Source of the DNA: Bermanella sp047621325
GTDB lineage: Bacteria; Pseudomonadota; Gammaproteobacteria; Pseudomonadales; Oceanobacteraceae
Direction: 5' to 3'
DNA: 64,000 bases
Assembly (NCBI GenBank): GCA_047621325.1
Contig: JBLHLT010000012.1
Coordinates: forward strand, 56,677 to 120,676
Notes under the pieces: generated by a model
What the model was told of the DNA's origin: nothing
What the model saw: only the letters and a program-made list of their open reading frames with translations
Database searches by the model: none
Shown here: one piece after another, positions 27,253 through 34,932 of the stretch
Position numbering within the stretch: the first letter of the stretch is position 1
Layout of the letters: every line of letters begins with the position of its first letter
Translations under genes and position numbers: made by a program

Positions 27253-27493
27253 CGGTCACTGGTGGGAAAAAGGCCACCTCATCGAATGCTTGCACCATGT
27301 GGTCGTCGCTCACAAGCTCTTGATTAACCGATGCCATGAGTGCGCTGCCGGATATAAACGATTCCCACTGCGGGTGCAGAGCAATAATTTTCTGCTTCAC
27401 TTGGGATACACTGCAAGGTGCCACGATATCAAGCTTTAATTCGCTGGTTTTTAATAGCTCACGCAGTTGTGCAAAAAATAAAATCTTAATCAT
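27245..27493 (-). CDS. moaD: Molybdopterin synthase sulfur-carrier subunit MoaD
   Basis: The 82-aa ubiquitin-fold protein ends in the essential Gly-Gly tail (FFPPVTGG), which is thiocarboxylated to deliver sulfur to MoaE. Length and the KILFFAQLRELL start are typical. It lies 5 bases after moaC and overlaps moaE, consistent with coupled translation of the two synthase subunits. Confidence 0.95.
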   Translation of the reverse strand: MIKILFFAQLRELLKTSELKLDIVAPCSVSQVKQKIIALHPQWESFISGSALMASVNQELVSDDHMVQAFDEVAFFPPVTGG

Positions 27494-27498
27494 AATAT

Positions 27499-27984
27499 TT
27501 ACGCCTGTGTGGCGGTGTATTGATAGTGGCCTGATTTACCGCCCACTTTTTCCAGTACACGAATACCTTCAATGGACATGCCTTTATCGACGGCTTTACA
27601 CATATCAAACAAGGTCAGTGCGGTAACGCTGGCCGCGGTAAGGGCTTCCATTTCGACACCGGTTTGGCCAGATAAGCGACAAAAAGCTTCTATGCGTACT
27701 TTGTTTTCAGCGGGCATGGGTTCAAATTCTATGGCTACTTTACTCAGCATTAACGGATGACACAGCGGAATTAGCTGGCTGGTTTGCTTGGCTGCTTGGA
27801 TACCCGCAATACGAGCTACAGAGAATACATCACCTTTGTGGTGGTTGCCCTTGAGAATTTTATCAAGGGTTTCTGGCTGCATGTGAATATACGCTTCAGC
27901 ACGTGCTTCACGTGTGCTGAAAGGTTTATTACTAACATCCACCATATTGGCTTCGCCATTGGCGTTTATGTGAGTGAATGCCAT
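27499..27984 (-). CDS. moaC: Cyclic pyranopterin monophosphate synthase MoaC
   Basis: The 161-aa product completes conversion of the MoaA product to cPMP. ATG 27984 (MAFTHINANGEANMVDVSNK) is preferred; an upstream in-frame TTG lies inside moaB. Conserved segments include GDVFSVARIAGIQAAKQTSQLIPLCHPL, GVEMEALTAASVTALTLFDMCKAVD and the Lys of KSGH. Its start is two bases past the moaB stop. Confidence 0.96.
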   Translation of the reverse strand: MAFTHINANGEANMVDVSNKPFSTREARAEAYIHMQPETLDKILKGNHHKGDVFSVARIAGIQAAKQTSQLIPLCHPLMLSKVAIEFEPMPAENKVRIEAFCRLSGQTGVEMEALTAASVTALTLFDMCKAVDKGMSIEGIRVLEKVGGKSGHYQYTATQA

Positions 27985-27986
27985 GA

Positions 27987-28532
27987 CTAGTTTCTCGATT
28001 TGCAATTTTCGATGTCAGTTTTTTTCAACTGAGCAACAAAATTACACGGGCCTTGACGGCTGTCGAGTTGTGCTTGAATGATGTCGGTCCAAGCGGTGCG
28101 ACAAGCATTAGTAGAACCAGGCATGCAGAAAATAATCACGCCATTGGCTAAACCGGCAATGGCACGGCTTTGTATGGTGCTGGTGCCGATTTGTTGAAAA
28201 CTAATTTGACGAAATAATTCACCAAAGCCTTCTACATTTTTATCGAATAACGGCGTTACGGCTTCAGGGGTGCTGTCTCTTGCGGTAAAACCCGTGCCAC
28301 CGGTGATGAGCACACCTTGAATCGAGTCGCTTGCTATCCATTCACTCACCACTGCACGTATTTTGTAAATGTCGTCAATCACGATGCGCTTATCGGCAAG
28401 GTTGTGGCCTTGAGCGACTAGAGAGTCAACCAGTAGTTTTCCGCTGGTATCGGTTTCTTCATTACGAGTGTCAGAAACCGTTAGCACCGCTAAATTGAGA
28501 GGTACCAAATTATCAGTTGTGTTGTGCCCCAT
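27987..28532 (-). CDS. moaB: MoaB/Mog-type molybdopterin adenylyltransferase
   Basis: The product is 181 aa. ATG 28532 is chosen for the AAGGAAG site just upstream; the frame extends further but without initiation signals. Motifs LNLAVLTVSDTRNEETDTSGK, ITGGTGFTARDSTPEAV and FCMPGSTNACRTAW are those of the MogA/MoaB fold, which binds and may adenylylate molybdopterin for MoeA. Since moeA is nearby and no mogA is seen, this protein is the likely adenylylating partner (inference). Confidence 0.94.
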   Translation of the reverse strand: MGHNTTDNLVPLNLAVLTVSDTRNEETDTSGKLLVDSLVAQGHNLADKRIVIDDIYKIRAVVSEWIASDSIQGVLITGGTGFTARDSTPEAVTPLFDKNVEGFGELFRQISFQQIGTSTIQSRAIAGLANGVIIFCMPGSTNACRTAWTDIIQAQLDSRQGPCNFVAQLKKTDIENCKSRN

Positions 28533-28554
28533 GGTGGCTTCCTTTAATAACGTT

Positions 28555-29133
28555 TTAAATAATTGAAATTGCGTATTCGGCTTCACGCCATTGGTCAGGC
28601 GTGTTGGTATTACTCAAGCGTGTTTCATCGTTTGGTTTTAATGCTATCGCATCAAACCGTCGGCATAAACTTTTAATAGAGCGATTTTGAATGTCGCCGT
28701 TGATGACGCTGCTTAGGTAGTGCTTTATTTCTTTCGTATTCGGTAAAAACAGGGGTAAAAAATGATGATTAAAATGAACCGGTTTGTTGTGTGCGCAACC
28801 CATTTTGAATAATCGGTGTAAATCATGGGTCTCGATTAGGGGGAGGTCTACTGGCACGATTAAAAAACCATCACTTTCACTGTGCTGCATGACAGAGTAG
28901 ATGCCGCCTAACGGCCCTAGTTTTTCATGTAAATCATTGATCATCGGGTAACGCGTTAAGTAACGAATTTGCTCACGATTACGGCTAACATAAATGGTAT
29001 TTAATCTTAGAGGCTCCATGGTGTCTAAGATATAAAAAAACATATCGCGATGATCACGGCGTAAAAGGGCTTTATCTTGGCCCATTCGGCTTGAGCGGCC
29101 GCCTGCGAGTAAAATACCATCAATAGTGTGCAT
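28555..29133 (-). CDS. mobA: Molybdenum cofactor guanylyltransferase MobA
   Basis: The product is 192 aa. It transfers GMP to Mo-molybdopterin to form the MGD dinucleotide needed by NarG. The nucleotide-binding start GILLAGGRSSRMGQDKALL and the LGPLGGIYSVM and VPVDLPLI motifs are clear. The C-terminal part is divergent. It sits one base after moaA, in the middle of the moa operon, linking guanylation to the rest of the pathway. Confidence 0.93.
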   Translation of the reverse strand: MHTIDGILLAGGRSSRMGQDKALLRRDHRDMFFYILDTMEPLRLNTIYVSRNREQIRYLTRYPMINDLHEKLGPLGGIYSVMQHSESDGFLIVPVDLPLIETHDLHRLFKMGCAHNKPVHFNHHFLPLFLPNTKEIKHYLSSVINGDIQNRSIKSLCRRFDAIALKPNDETRLSNTNTPDQWREAEYAISII

Positions 29134-29134
29134 G

Positions 29135-30178
29135 CTAACCTCCTAACATGGCTAGGTGGCGGGTAGACCCAGTTTTGTGTTCACTTAAAAAGTGACTGCT
29201 TTCTTTCACGCCTAATAACACATCAAGTTGATCACTTAATTGAATATGGCTTTCATCACTCAACAGAGAGCGTACGTCATGGCCCTGCTCGCCAAATAAA
29301 CATAAGTGTAACTTACCTAGGGAGCTTATGCGTAAGCGATTGCAGCTGCTACAAAAATCCTTGCTGTAAGGCATGATCAAGCCAATTGAACCTTGGTAAT
29401 CGGGGTGTGAATATTCATTAGCTGGGCCACTGTGTTTTGATTTTGGCTTTAGCTGCCAATTGTTTTGCAGTAAGCGGTCTTCGATGCACTTGCCTGAAAC
29501 ATGGTTGCGAGCAAAATAGGCTTGGTTGTCACCAGTTTCCATTAGTTCAATAAAGCGCAGAGAAATGGGTGTGGTTTTGATCCAGTTTAAAAAGGTGTCG
29601 AGTTCTTCAAGGTTGTATTCTTTCAGTAATACCGCATTGACCTTTACGTGTGTCATGCCAAGGCTCATGGCCATATCGAGGCCTGCCATGATGTCGTCGA
29701 GTCTGTCGTGGCCGGTGATGTGCTTAAATTTTTCAGGGTCTAGGCTGTCGACGCTGACGTTAATAGCATCAAGCCCTGCGTCTACCCATTGTTTGATATG
29801 TTGCGGCAATTTATAGCCATTGGTGGTAATGGCGACTGTTTCGATGCCATCAATGGATTTAATGGTTTTAATAATCGCGGCGATATCTTTACGAACACTG
29901 GGTTCACCACCAGTAATGCGCACTTTTTTAATGCCTTTTTTCGCCATCAAACTGACAAGTGTGTGAATCTCAGGAAGCGTCAGTGGCGTTTCTTTATTGT
30001 CACATTGATAGCCGTCGGGCAGACAGTAGTTGCAACTAAAATTGCACACATCGGTAACCGACAGGCGTAAATAAGTGAAGGATCGTTGGTGCTGATCGAC
30101 GAGTGGCGCCATTGCTGGCCATTCAGATACATCTTTCAGGCGCGCAAAGACAGTATTTACGGGTACTTGAGCAGTCAT
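29135..30178 (-). CDS. moaA: GTP 3',8-cyclase MoaA (radical SAM)
   Basis: The product is 347 aa. It starts molybdopterin synthesis from GTP. The N-terminal radical-SAM cluster is CNFSCNYC, followed by GGEPSVR; the C-terminal cluster is CSSCNRLRISSLGKLHLCLF. The enzyme ends in a GG-like tail (AMLGG), as needed for activity. ATG 30178 is chosen because the frame upstream translates a conserved riboswitch rather than protein; GGAAAGG is part of that leader. First gene of the moa operon. Confidence 0.96.
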   Translation of the reverse strand: MTAQVPVNTVFARLKDVSEWPAMAPLVDQHQRSFTYLRLSVTDVCNFSCNYCLPDGYQCDNKETPLTLPEIHTLVSLMAKKGIKKVRITGGEPSVRKDIAAIIKTIKSIDGIETVAITTNGYKLPQHIKQWVDAGLDAINVSVDSLDPEKFKHITGHDRLDDIMAGLDMAMSLGMTHVKVNAVLLKEYNLEELDTFLNWIKTTPISLRFIELMETGDNQAYFARNHVSGKCIEDRLLQNNWQLKPKSKHSGPANEYSHPDYQGSIGLIMPYSKDFCSSCNRLRISSLGKLHLCLFGEQGHDVRSLLSDESHIQLSDQLDVLLGVKESSHFLSEHKTGSTRHLAMLGG

Positions 30179-30185
30179 AATCACT

Positions 30186-30290
30186 GACACCTTTCCAATT
30201 CGGGAGGCAGAGAAGTTTCCTTGTCTACCCATCGGCTTGTACTTCATATTACCCATGCGGGTAACTTAGAAATATTAGCTCGGTGCTTAA
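30186..30290 (-). ncRNA. Moco riboswitch (molybdenum cofactor RNA motif) upstream of moaA
   Basis: On the minus strand the moaA leader contains TGCCTCCCG...TTGGAAAGGTGT directly before the start. This closely matches what I recall of the E. coli moaA Moco RNA leader (GCCTCCCG...CTGGAAAGGTGT at the same spacing). A preceding GGG-AGA-AAG-GAAA-CTT-TCT-CC hairpin and an upstream TTACCC-GCAT-GGGTAA stem fit the multi-helix element. It would lower moaA translation when cofactor is plentiful. The exact 5' limit is estimated. Confidence 0.8.
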
Positions 30291-30401
30291 TATTACAGTC
30301 AGTTTATGGCATGACAGGTGTGAATTGAATACAAGTCATGGGGTAGTGAAAGTACTTATTAATGGGTATTTTTAGCGCGGCACCAGTAGGCAGCATGGCA
30401 T

Positions 30402-30424
30402 AAAAAAGCCCAGCAGAGCTGGGC
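30402..30424 (-). terminator. Rho-independent terminator of the porin gene
   Basis: On the minus strand GCCCAGC-TCT-GCTGGGC is followed by TTTTTT, 61 bases beyond the porin stop. Confidence 0.88.
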
Positions 30425-30485
30425 AAGGGTTTGGGTATAACACACTGTACTGCGAGCGTGCTTTTACGTGACTTTGTTTGAGGGC

Positions 30486-31655
30486 TTAAAACTTAGCCGT
30501 ACCCGTTAACCAAACTTTTGTAACATCGACTTGCCCTGATTCATCAGTCGCATTGAATTGACTGACTTTTAGACTTACGCCGTAGTTGTTGATGTTTTTC
30601 TCGGCTAAGAAGCCAAATTCATTACCATAGTCATCGCTGCCGTTATCAGCACTAAAGCTGTGCAGTTGACCCACTAATTTAACGCCTGCTACGGTTGTAA
30701 CAAGGTTGGCATACAAGTCTTGAATGCCATCCGCGCCATTACCCGTGATATAGGTGTCAGACCAGCCTAGGAATTTATGGTTAGTACCAAGAGGGGTTGC
30801 AAAGGCGCCTTTGCCGTCATCACTGCCCAGTACTTCAAGGCCGATTTTTGCGGTAAATTGGCTGACTTTGGTCGCGGCGGATAAATGGTAATACAGCGGC
30901 TTGGCATCAGATGATTGATCTTGCTGCGCAAATTCAGCTTCGATATTGATATCAGACACTTTCGCTTCAGCACGCACACCAATGGTGGTGCCATCACTGC
31001 CTTCAACGCCACCTTGGTTTTGAATGTCATAATAAAAACCCGTGGTGCTTAGTTCAGGCGTCACTGCATATTTTACATTTAATAGCGTGATGTCTTCTTC
31101 TAGGTTTTCGTTTTTAATGCTGTTGCGATTGTTGGCAACGGCAAGAAATACCGTGGTGTTATCAATTGAGTTATTGGTAACCGACACCGCGTCAAAAGTG
31201 GCTTCGTCTTGACGGAATGCAACACCGCCCACGTGACGTTGGTTATCTAGGTTAATGCGTTGGTTACCCAGTTTTACCGTGCTGTCGAAACCTTTGTATT
31301 GTAAATACACTTGGTTTAGCTGAGTGGTTTCTTGATCAAGGACTTTATCGTAGTCTGTGTTGCCGTTTTCACCATCGTAAAAATCGTCAGTGATGTGTAA
31401 TACGTTGTCACCTTCTATAAGTGCAGAGAAACCTTTTAAAGAACCAGTTTCAAGTGTGACACGCGAACGTAACGTGTTGGCCAATGCGCTGTCTTTATTA
31501 GTAGCATCATCTTGATTAACAAATTCTGCGCGATAACGAAAATTTAAATTAACTTTACTGTCTGCGATAAACTGTTCGGTTTCGCTTGCAACGGCTGAAA
31601 AAGACGTGCTCAAAGCAATGACAGAGATCGCTGTAGATAATAAGGTTTTTTTCAT
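30486..31655 (-). CDS. Outer-membrane beta-barrel porin, anaerobically regulated
   Basis: The product is 389 aa. It has a cleavable signal peptide (MKKTLLSTAISVIALSTSFSAVAS), an alternating amphipathic beta-strand pattern throughout and a C-terminal Phe (TGTAKF), as needed for BAM insertion. RYRAEFVNQDDATNKDSALANTLRSRV (residues about 40-66) and GNQRINLDNQRHVGGVAFRQD resemble the alginate-export/porin-like barrels. Its promoter has a perfect FNR box and paired NarL heptamers, and a nitrate carrier gene lies directly upstream, so I infer a channel for nitrate or nitrite. The substrate is not shown by sequence. Confidence 0.85.
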   Translation of the reverse strand: MKKTLLSTAISVIALSTSFSAVASETEQFIADSKVNLNFRYRAEFVNQDDATNKDSALANTLRSRVTLETGSLKGFSALIEGDNVLHITDDFYDGENGNTDYDKVLDQETTQLNQVYLQYKGFDSTVKLGNQRINLDNQRHVGGVAFRQDEATFDAVSVTNNSIDNTTVFLAVANNRNSIKNENLEEDITLLNVKYAVTPELSTTGFYYDIQNQGGVEGSDGTTIGVRAEAKVSDINIEAEFAQQDQSSDAKPLYYHLSAATKVSQFTAKIGLEVLGSDDGKGAFATPLGTNHKFLGWSDTYITGNGADGIQDLYANLVTTVAGVKLVGQLHSFSADNGSDDYGNEFGFLAEKNINNYGVSLKVSQFNATDESGQVDVTKVWLTGTAKF

Positions 31656-31691
31656 GGGGCCTTCCTATGTCATGTGAGGTTTGCTGACACT

Positions 31692-31733
31692 AGACTAAGG
31701 TAGGTTTTGCATTAAATAATTGATGCGTATCAA
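31692..31733 (-). promoter_or_regulatory. FNR-dependent porin promoter
   Basis: TTGAT-GCGT-ATCAA (31720-31733) is a perfect FNR consensus. On the minus strand TAGTCT (31697-31692) is a plausible -10; a start near 31685 puts the FNR box at -41.5. Confidence 0.75.
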
Positions 31734-31746
31734 GTTTTTAATGTGT

Positions 31747-31783
31747 CTACCTATTTTGAGTAGTGGCGTATCAAAATAGGTAG
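31747..31783. promoter_or_regulatory. Inverted repeat with two NarL heptamers upstream of the porin
   Basis: Perfect 13-bp arms CTACCTATTTTGA / TCAAAATAGGTAG with an 11-nt spacer. Each arm contains a full NarL consensus heptamer (TACCTAT and ATAGGTA). Six T follow on the plus strand, so a terminator of antisense transcription is an alternative; as terminator of the leftward upstream gene it has no T-run. Confidence 0.55.
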
Positions 31784-31798
31784 ATTTTTTATGGTTAA

Positions 31799-33076
31799 TT
31801 AATCCAATTTAGACTCTTGTATTTTTTTAAGGAATTCATTTTTTAATGCCGATTGCATTCTGCGTTCATATTTATCAGCTTTAAACGCTAAATACATGGT
31901 GATCATACAGGCGGCTACAACCCCATACAGCAACATAAAGCTTGCACTGTATACACCGAGTAAATCCACCCCCACACCAAAAATAACTGGCAGAGTAAAG
32001 CCACCAATACCACCGAGCATGGCAACCGTGCCGCCAACGCTGCCCATTTGTTCTGGGTAATAATCGTGTATCATTTTATAAACCGATGCGCGCCCAAAAC
32101 CTTGGGCCAAACCTATGATGACAATTAAAATATTAAACACCGTTAAGCTCACTTTAATGCTGACGTTTACATCGCGTTCTACGCCATGAATCACCATGGT
32201 AGTGGGCGGGTAACTTAAAAAGAATAAACAAATAATGCATATCCAAAATACCCACCAATTTACTGTGCGCCCACCATATTGATCGGAATACCAGCCGCCT
32301 AATGCTCTGACTAAGCTTGAGCTAAGTGCAAATACCAATGTCCAAGACATGGCTTCTTTGGGGGTGAGGTTGTAGGCGTTGACATAATAAAGTGGCAGCC
32401 ATAATAACAAGGCTAAAAACGAGCCAAACACAAAGTAATAATATAAAGCGAAGCGCCATACCGTCATTTGTTTTAGGGGGGACAAGTAAAACGACAATGG
32501 TTGTTTGCCTATTTTACGCAGCATGGGTTTTCTGGGTGCTAGAAAAATAAACAGCAGTAAAATCACCATCATGCCAAAAGCAAAAATAGGGCCGATATAT
32601 TTTAAGCCAAACTGATCAATGAGCGCAGGGGCGATGAGCAGGGTAATGGCGGCACCTGCATTGCCTGCACCAAAAATCCCCATGGCCATACCTTGTTGAT
32701 TACGGTTAAACCATTGGCTGACATATTCAATACCCAGCGTAAAAGAAACCCCTGAAATACCAATTAAAAAACCGACGGCAAGAAAATCATTAAAGCTATG
32801 GGCATAGTTGAGTAAGAGCAGTGGCGGGATGGTGAGCATCATTTGAATAATAAAAAGATTGCGACTAGAAAAATACTCGCATAAGAAGCCCGCCGGCCAG
32901 CGTAGTAAAGCACCTGTCATAATGGGGCTGGAGACTAAAATCGCATACTGGGTGGCAGAGAGGTCGAGCAGGGGCTCTAGGTGAATGCCTAATACAATGT
33001 AAAGTGTCCACACTGAAAAATTGGCAGCAAAAGCGATGGTGGCAACCGTGAGGGCGAGCTTACTTTCATTCTTCAT
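31799..33076 (-). CDS. NarK1-type nitrate/nitrite MFS transporter
   Basis: The product is 425 aa with 12 membrane helices. The nitrate-porter signature is GISGVSFTLGIEYVSQWFNRNQQGMAMGIFGAGNAGAA, in the form typical of type I NarK (proton-linked nitrate uptake). It lacks the N-terminal extension of the E. coli NarK type and is clearly a different subfamily from the gene at 22808. The ribosome-binding site is weak. It lies 143 bases upstream of the porin on the same strand, with operators between, and diverges from the third transporter gene. Confidence 0.92.
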   Translation of the reverse strand: MKNESKLALTVATIAFAANFSVWTLYIVLGIHLEPLLDLSATQYAILVSSPIMTGALLRWPAGFLCEYFSSRNLFIIQMMLTIPPLLLLNYAHSFNDFLAVGFLIGISGVSFTLGIEYVSQWFNRNQQGMAMGIFGAGNAGAAITLLIAPALIDQFGLKYIGPIFAFGMMVILLLFIFLAPRKPMLRKIGKQPLSFYLSPLKQMTVWRFALYYYFVFGSFLALLLWLPLYYVNAYNLTPKEAMSWTLVFALSSSLVRALGGWYSDQYGGRTVNWWVFWICIICLFFLSYPPTTMVIHGVERDVNVSIKVSLTVFNILIVIIGLAQGFGRASVYKMIHDYYPEQMGSVGGTVAMLGGIGGFTLPVIFGVGVDLLGVYSASFMLLYGVVAACMITMYLAFKADKYERRMQSALKNEFLKKIQESKLD

Positions 33077-33179
33077 TTCGATTTAATCTTATCTAATGCG
33101 TAGTTGTTATTTTATTCTCATATTGATAAAGCGAAAGCAATATCCCTAAAGATTTCTTGGTACTTAAAATAGCGCTCTC

Positions 33180-33201
33180 AACTAATCACAAGTGGTTAGT
33201 T
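33180..33201. promoter_or_regulatory. Palindrome resembling the narG NarL-type site
   Basis: Arms AACTAATCAC / GTGGTTAGTT (one mismatch) around AA. It shares the CACAAGTG centre and the 2-nt spacing of the narG palindrome. As NarL heptamers each half matches at five of seven, so the assignment is weak. It lies between divergent transporter genes. Confidence 0.4.
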
Positions 33202-33312
33202 TTGACGAGTGAGGCCAGTATCTATCAGTAGTTTACTGGCATGGTGACCTACCACTTATTGGGGCCAAGAAAAAATACGAGTAATACCTATTAAAAAATG
33301 ACGTGTGCGGTA

Positions 33313-33326
33313 TTGATGTGAATCAA
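33313..33326. promoter_or_regulatory. FNR box upstream of NasA/NRT2-like transporter
   Basis: TTGAT-GTGA-ATCAA is a perfect consensus inside the longer palindrome TATTGAT...ATCAATA. It is centred 74 bases before the start codon, leaving room for an activated promoter starting near 33361. Confidence 0.72.
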
Positions 33327-33393
33327 TAATTCTTTATTAGAAAGTTCGAGACTAGGGCAAATTGAAAGTATCTCTATGAGCTAAGGAGTCTCT

Positions 33394-34869
33394 ATGAATC
33401 AAAGTTCGAAGCTAAATTTATTGAAGTTTAGCGACCCTAAAATCAGAACCTTGCATCTCACCTGGTTCGCCTTTTTCTTGTCATTTGTGGTGTGGTTTAG
33501 TCACGCACCTATGTTGGCCTTTATTAAAGAAGCATTTGATCTTTCAACACAACAGATCAAAGCGCTGCTTATTCTTAACGTCGCCCTGACCATTCCTGCT
33601 CGTATCATAGTTGGCATACTGGTTGATAAGTATGGCCCTCGAATTGTCTACAGCAGTTTGCTGGTATCGTCGTCTTTTCTTTGTTTTGCCTTTGCGATGG
33701 CGCAAACCTATGAGCAGTTGGCGCTATTTCGCTTCTTGCTTGGCTTTGTAGGTGCGGGCTTTGTAATTGGTATTCGCATGGTGGGTGAGTGGTTTCCTGC
33801 CAAACAAGTGGGCGTTGCTGAAGGCATATACGGTGGTTGGGGTAACTTTGGCTCGGCTGCGGGTGCCATGACATTACCGACTATCGCATTAATGTTTGGT
33901 GGTGAAGACGGTTGGCGTTATGCCCTTGGTTTAACGGGTTGTTTAACGTTTTTCTATGGTTTGTTTTACTATGCAAAAGCACGTAATACACCAAAAGGTT
34001 CGACTTACTTTAAACCTAAAAAATCAGGTGGCTTAGAAGTCACCAGCATGCGCGACTTGTACTTTTACTTGTTCATGAATGTGCCTATGTATTTGGCGCT
34101 GGCGTTACTGTCTTGGAAGTTATCACCATCTGGTGTGAACTTGTACGGCGAAACCACCATGTATGTTTTATGGATCGTATTAGCGTTATTGTTTGCAGTG
34201 CAAACTCGTTCAATTTGGCATGTGAACCATGAGCACCTAAAACAAGGTGTGCCTGAAATTGAAAAATACAACTTTAAGCAAGTCGCTATACTTGACCTAT
34301 CTTACTTTGTTACCTTTGGTTCTGAGTTGGCGGTTGTGTCTATGTTGCCATTGTTCTTCTTGGATACTTTCGAAGGTCTAGACCCTGTTAAAGCGGGCTT
34401 GTTGGCATCGGGTTTTGCCTTTATGAACTTAGTGGCGCGCCCAACCGGAGGCTGGTTGTCTGATAATGTTGGTCGTCGTAGCAGCTTAATGATTTTGATT
34501 GGTGGCCTAGCGGTTGGTTATTTAGTGTTAAGCCAAATAAATGGTGGCTGGTGGATTCCGTTAGCGGTGATTGCCACTATGTGCTGTAGCTTCTTTGTTC
34601 AGGCGGGTGAAGGTGCTGTGTTCGCAATTGTGCCACTGGTTAAACGCCGTTTAACTGGTCAAATCGCGGGTATGGCGGGTGCGTATGGTAACGTAGGTGC
34701 GGTAATTTACTTAACTGCATTAAGCTTTGTTGACTATAGTACGTTCTTTTTAATCATTGCCGGATCAGCGGCTATCATCTTTTTTGCGGCCATGTTCTTA
34801 GATGAGCCAAAAGGCCATATTGCCGAAGTAGATGAAGACGGCAATGTGCAATTAATTGATGTGGGTTAA
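33394..34869 (+). CDS. NasA/NRT2-like nitrate transporter (MFS)
   Basis: The product is 491 aa with 12 helices. LTWFAFFLSFVVWFSHAPMLAFIKE and VGAGFVIGIRMVGEWFPAKQVGVAEGIYGGWGNFGSAAGA are typical of the NrtP/NRT2/NasA nitrate porters, usually high-affinity and assimilatory. It is followed by a PP2C/kinase fusion gene, a pairing also known beside assimilatory genes in Pseudomonas. Here it sits in a respiratory island under an FNR box, with no assimilatory reductase in the window. The start follows AAGGAG. Confidence 0.9.
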   Translation: MNQSSKLNLLKFSDPKIRTLHLTWFAFFLSFVVWFSHAPMLAFIKEAFDLSTQQIKALLILNVALTIPARIIVGILVDKYGPRIVYSSLLVSSSFLCFAFAMAQTYEQLALFRFLLGFVGAGFVIGIRMVGEWFPAKQVGVAEGIYGGWGNFGSAAGAMTLPTIALMFGGEDGWRYALGLTGCLTFFYGLFYYAKARNTPKGSTYFKPKKSGGLEVTSMRDLYFYLFMNVPMYLALALLSWKLSPSGVNLYGETTMYVLWIVLALLFAVQTRSIWHVNHEHLKQGVPEIEKYNFKQVAILDLSYFVTFGSELAVVSMLPLFFLDTFEGLDPVKAGLLASGFAFMNLVARPTGGWLSDNVGRRSSLMILIGGLAVGYLVLSQINGGWWIPLAVIATMCCSFFVQAGEGAVFAIVPLVKRRLTGQIAGMAGAYGNVGAVIYLTALSFVDYSTFFLIIAGSAAIIFFAAMFLDEPKGHIAEVDEDGNVQLIDVG

Positions 34870-34884
34870 TACCTGTAATGAGTA

Positions 34885-34919
34885 AAGAAAGGCTCAATGA
34901 TGTTCATTGGGCCTTTCTT
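34885..34919 (+). terminator. Intercistronic hairpin (possible attenuator)
   Basis: AAGAAAGGCTCAATGA - TGT - TCATTGGGCCTTTCTT: a 16-bp stem with one T-G pair, followed by GTTT. It ends 13 bases before the kinase start codon and immediately before its GGAGG site. It may end most transporter transcripts or affect initiation of the next gene. Confidence 0.55.
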
Positions 34920-34932
34920 GTTTGGAGGAATA

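Larger units (their letters stand above)
33077..33393. other. Divergent regulatory region between two nitrate transporter genes
   Basis: About 315 bases holding an FNR box (33313-33326), a NarL-like palindrome (33180-33201) and a further inverted repeat GCCAGTA/TACTGGC (33214-33240). I see no coding potential. Confidence 0.65.

Noticed and set aside
30179..30256. N-terminal extension of MoaA from the first ATG in frame (30256)
   Set aside because: The extension translates the Moco riboswitch leader. MoaA homology begins after ATG 30178, and the nucleotide sequence there matches the RNA motif.
31747..31783. Inverted repeat as terminator of the leftward NarK1-type gene
   Set aside because: On the minus strand it is not followed by T residues; the T-run is on the opposite side. 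An operator reading fits the two NarL heptamers better.
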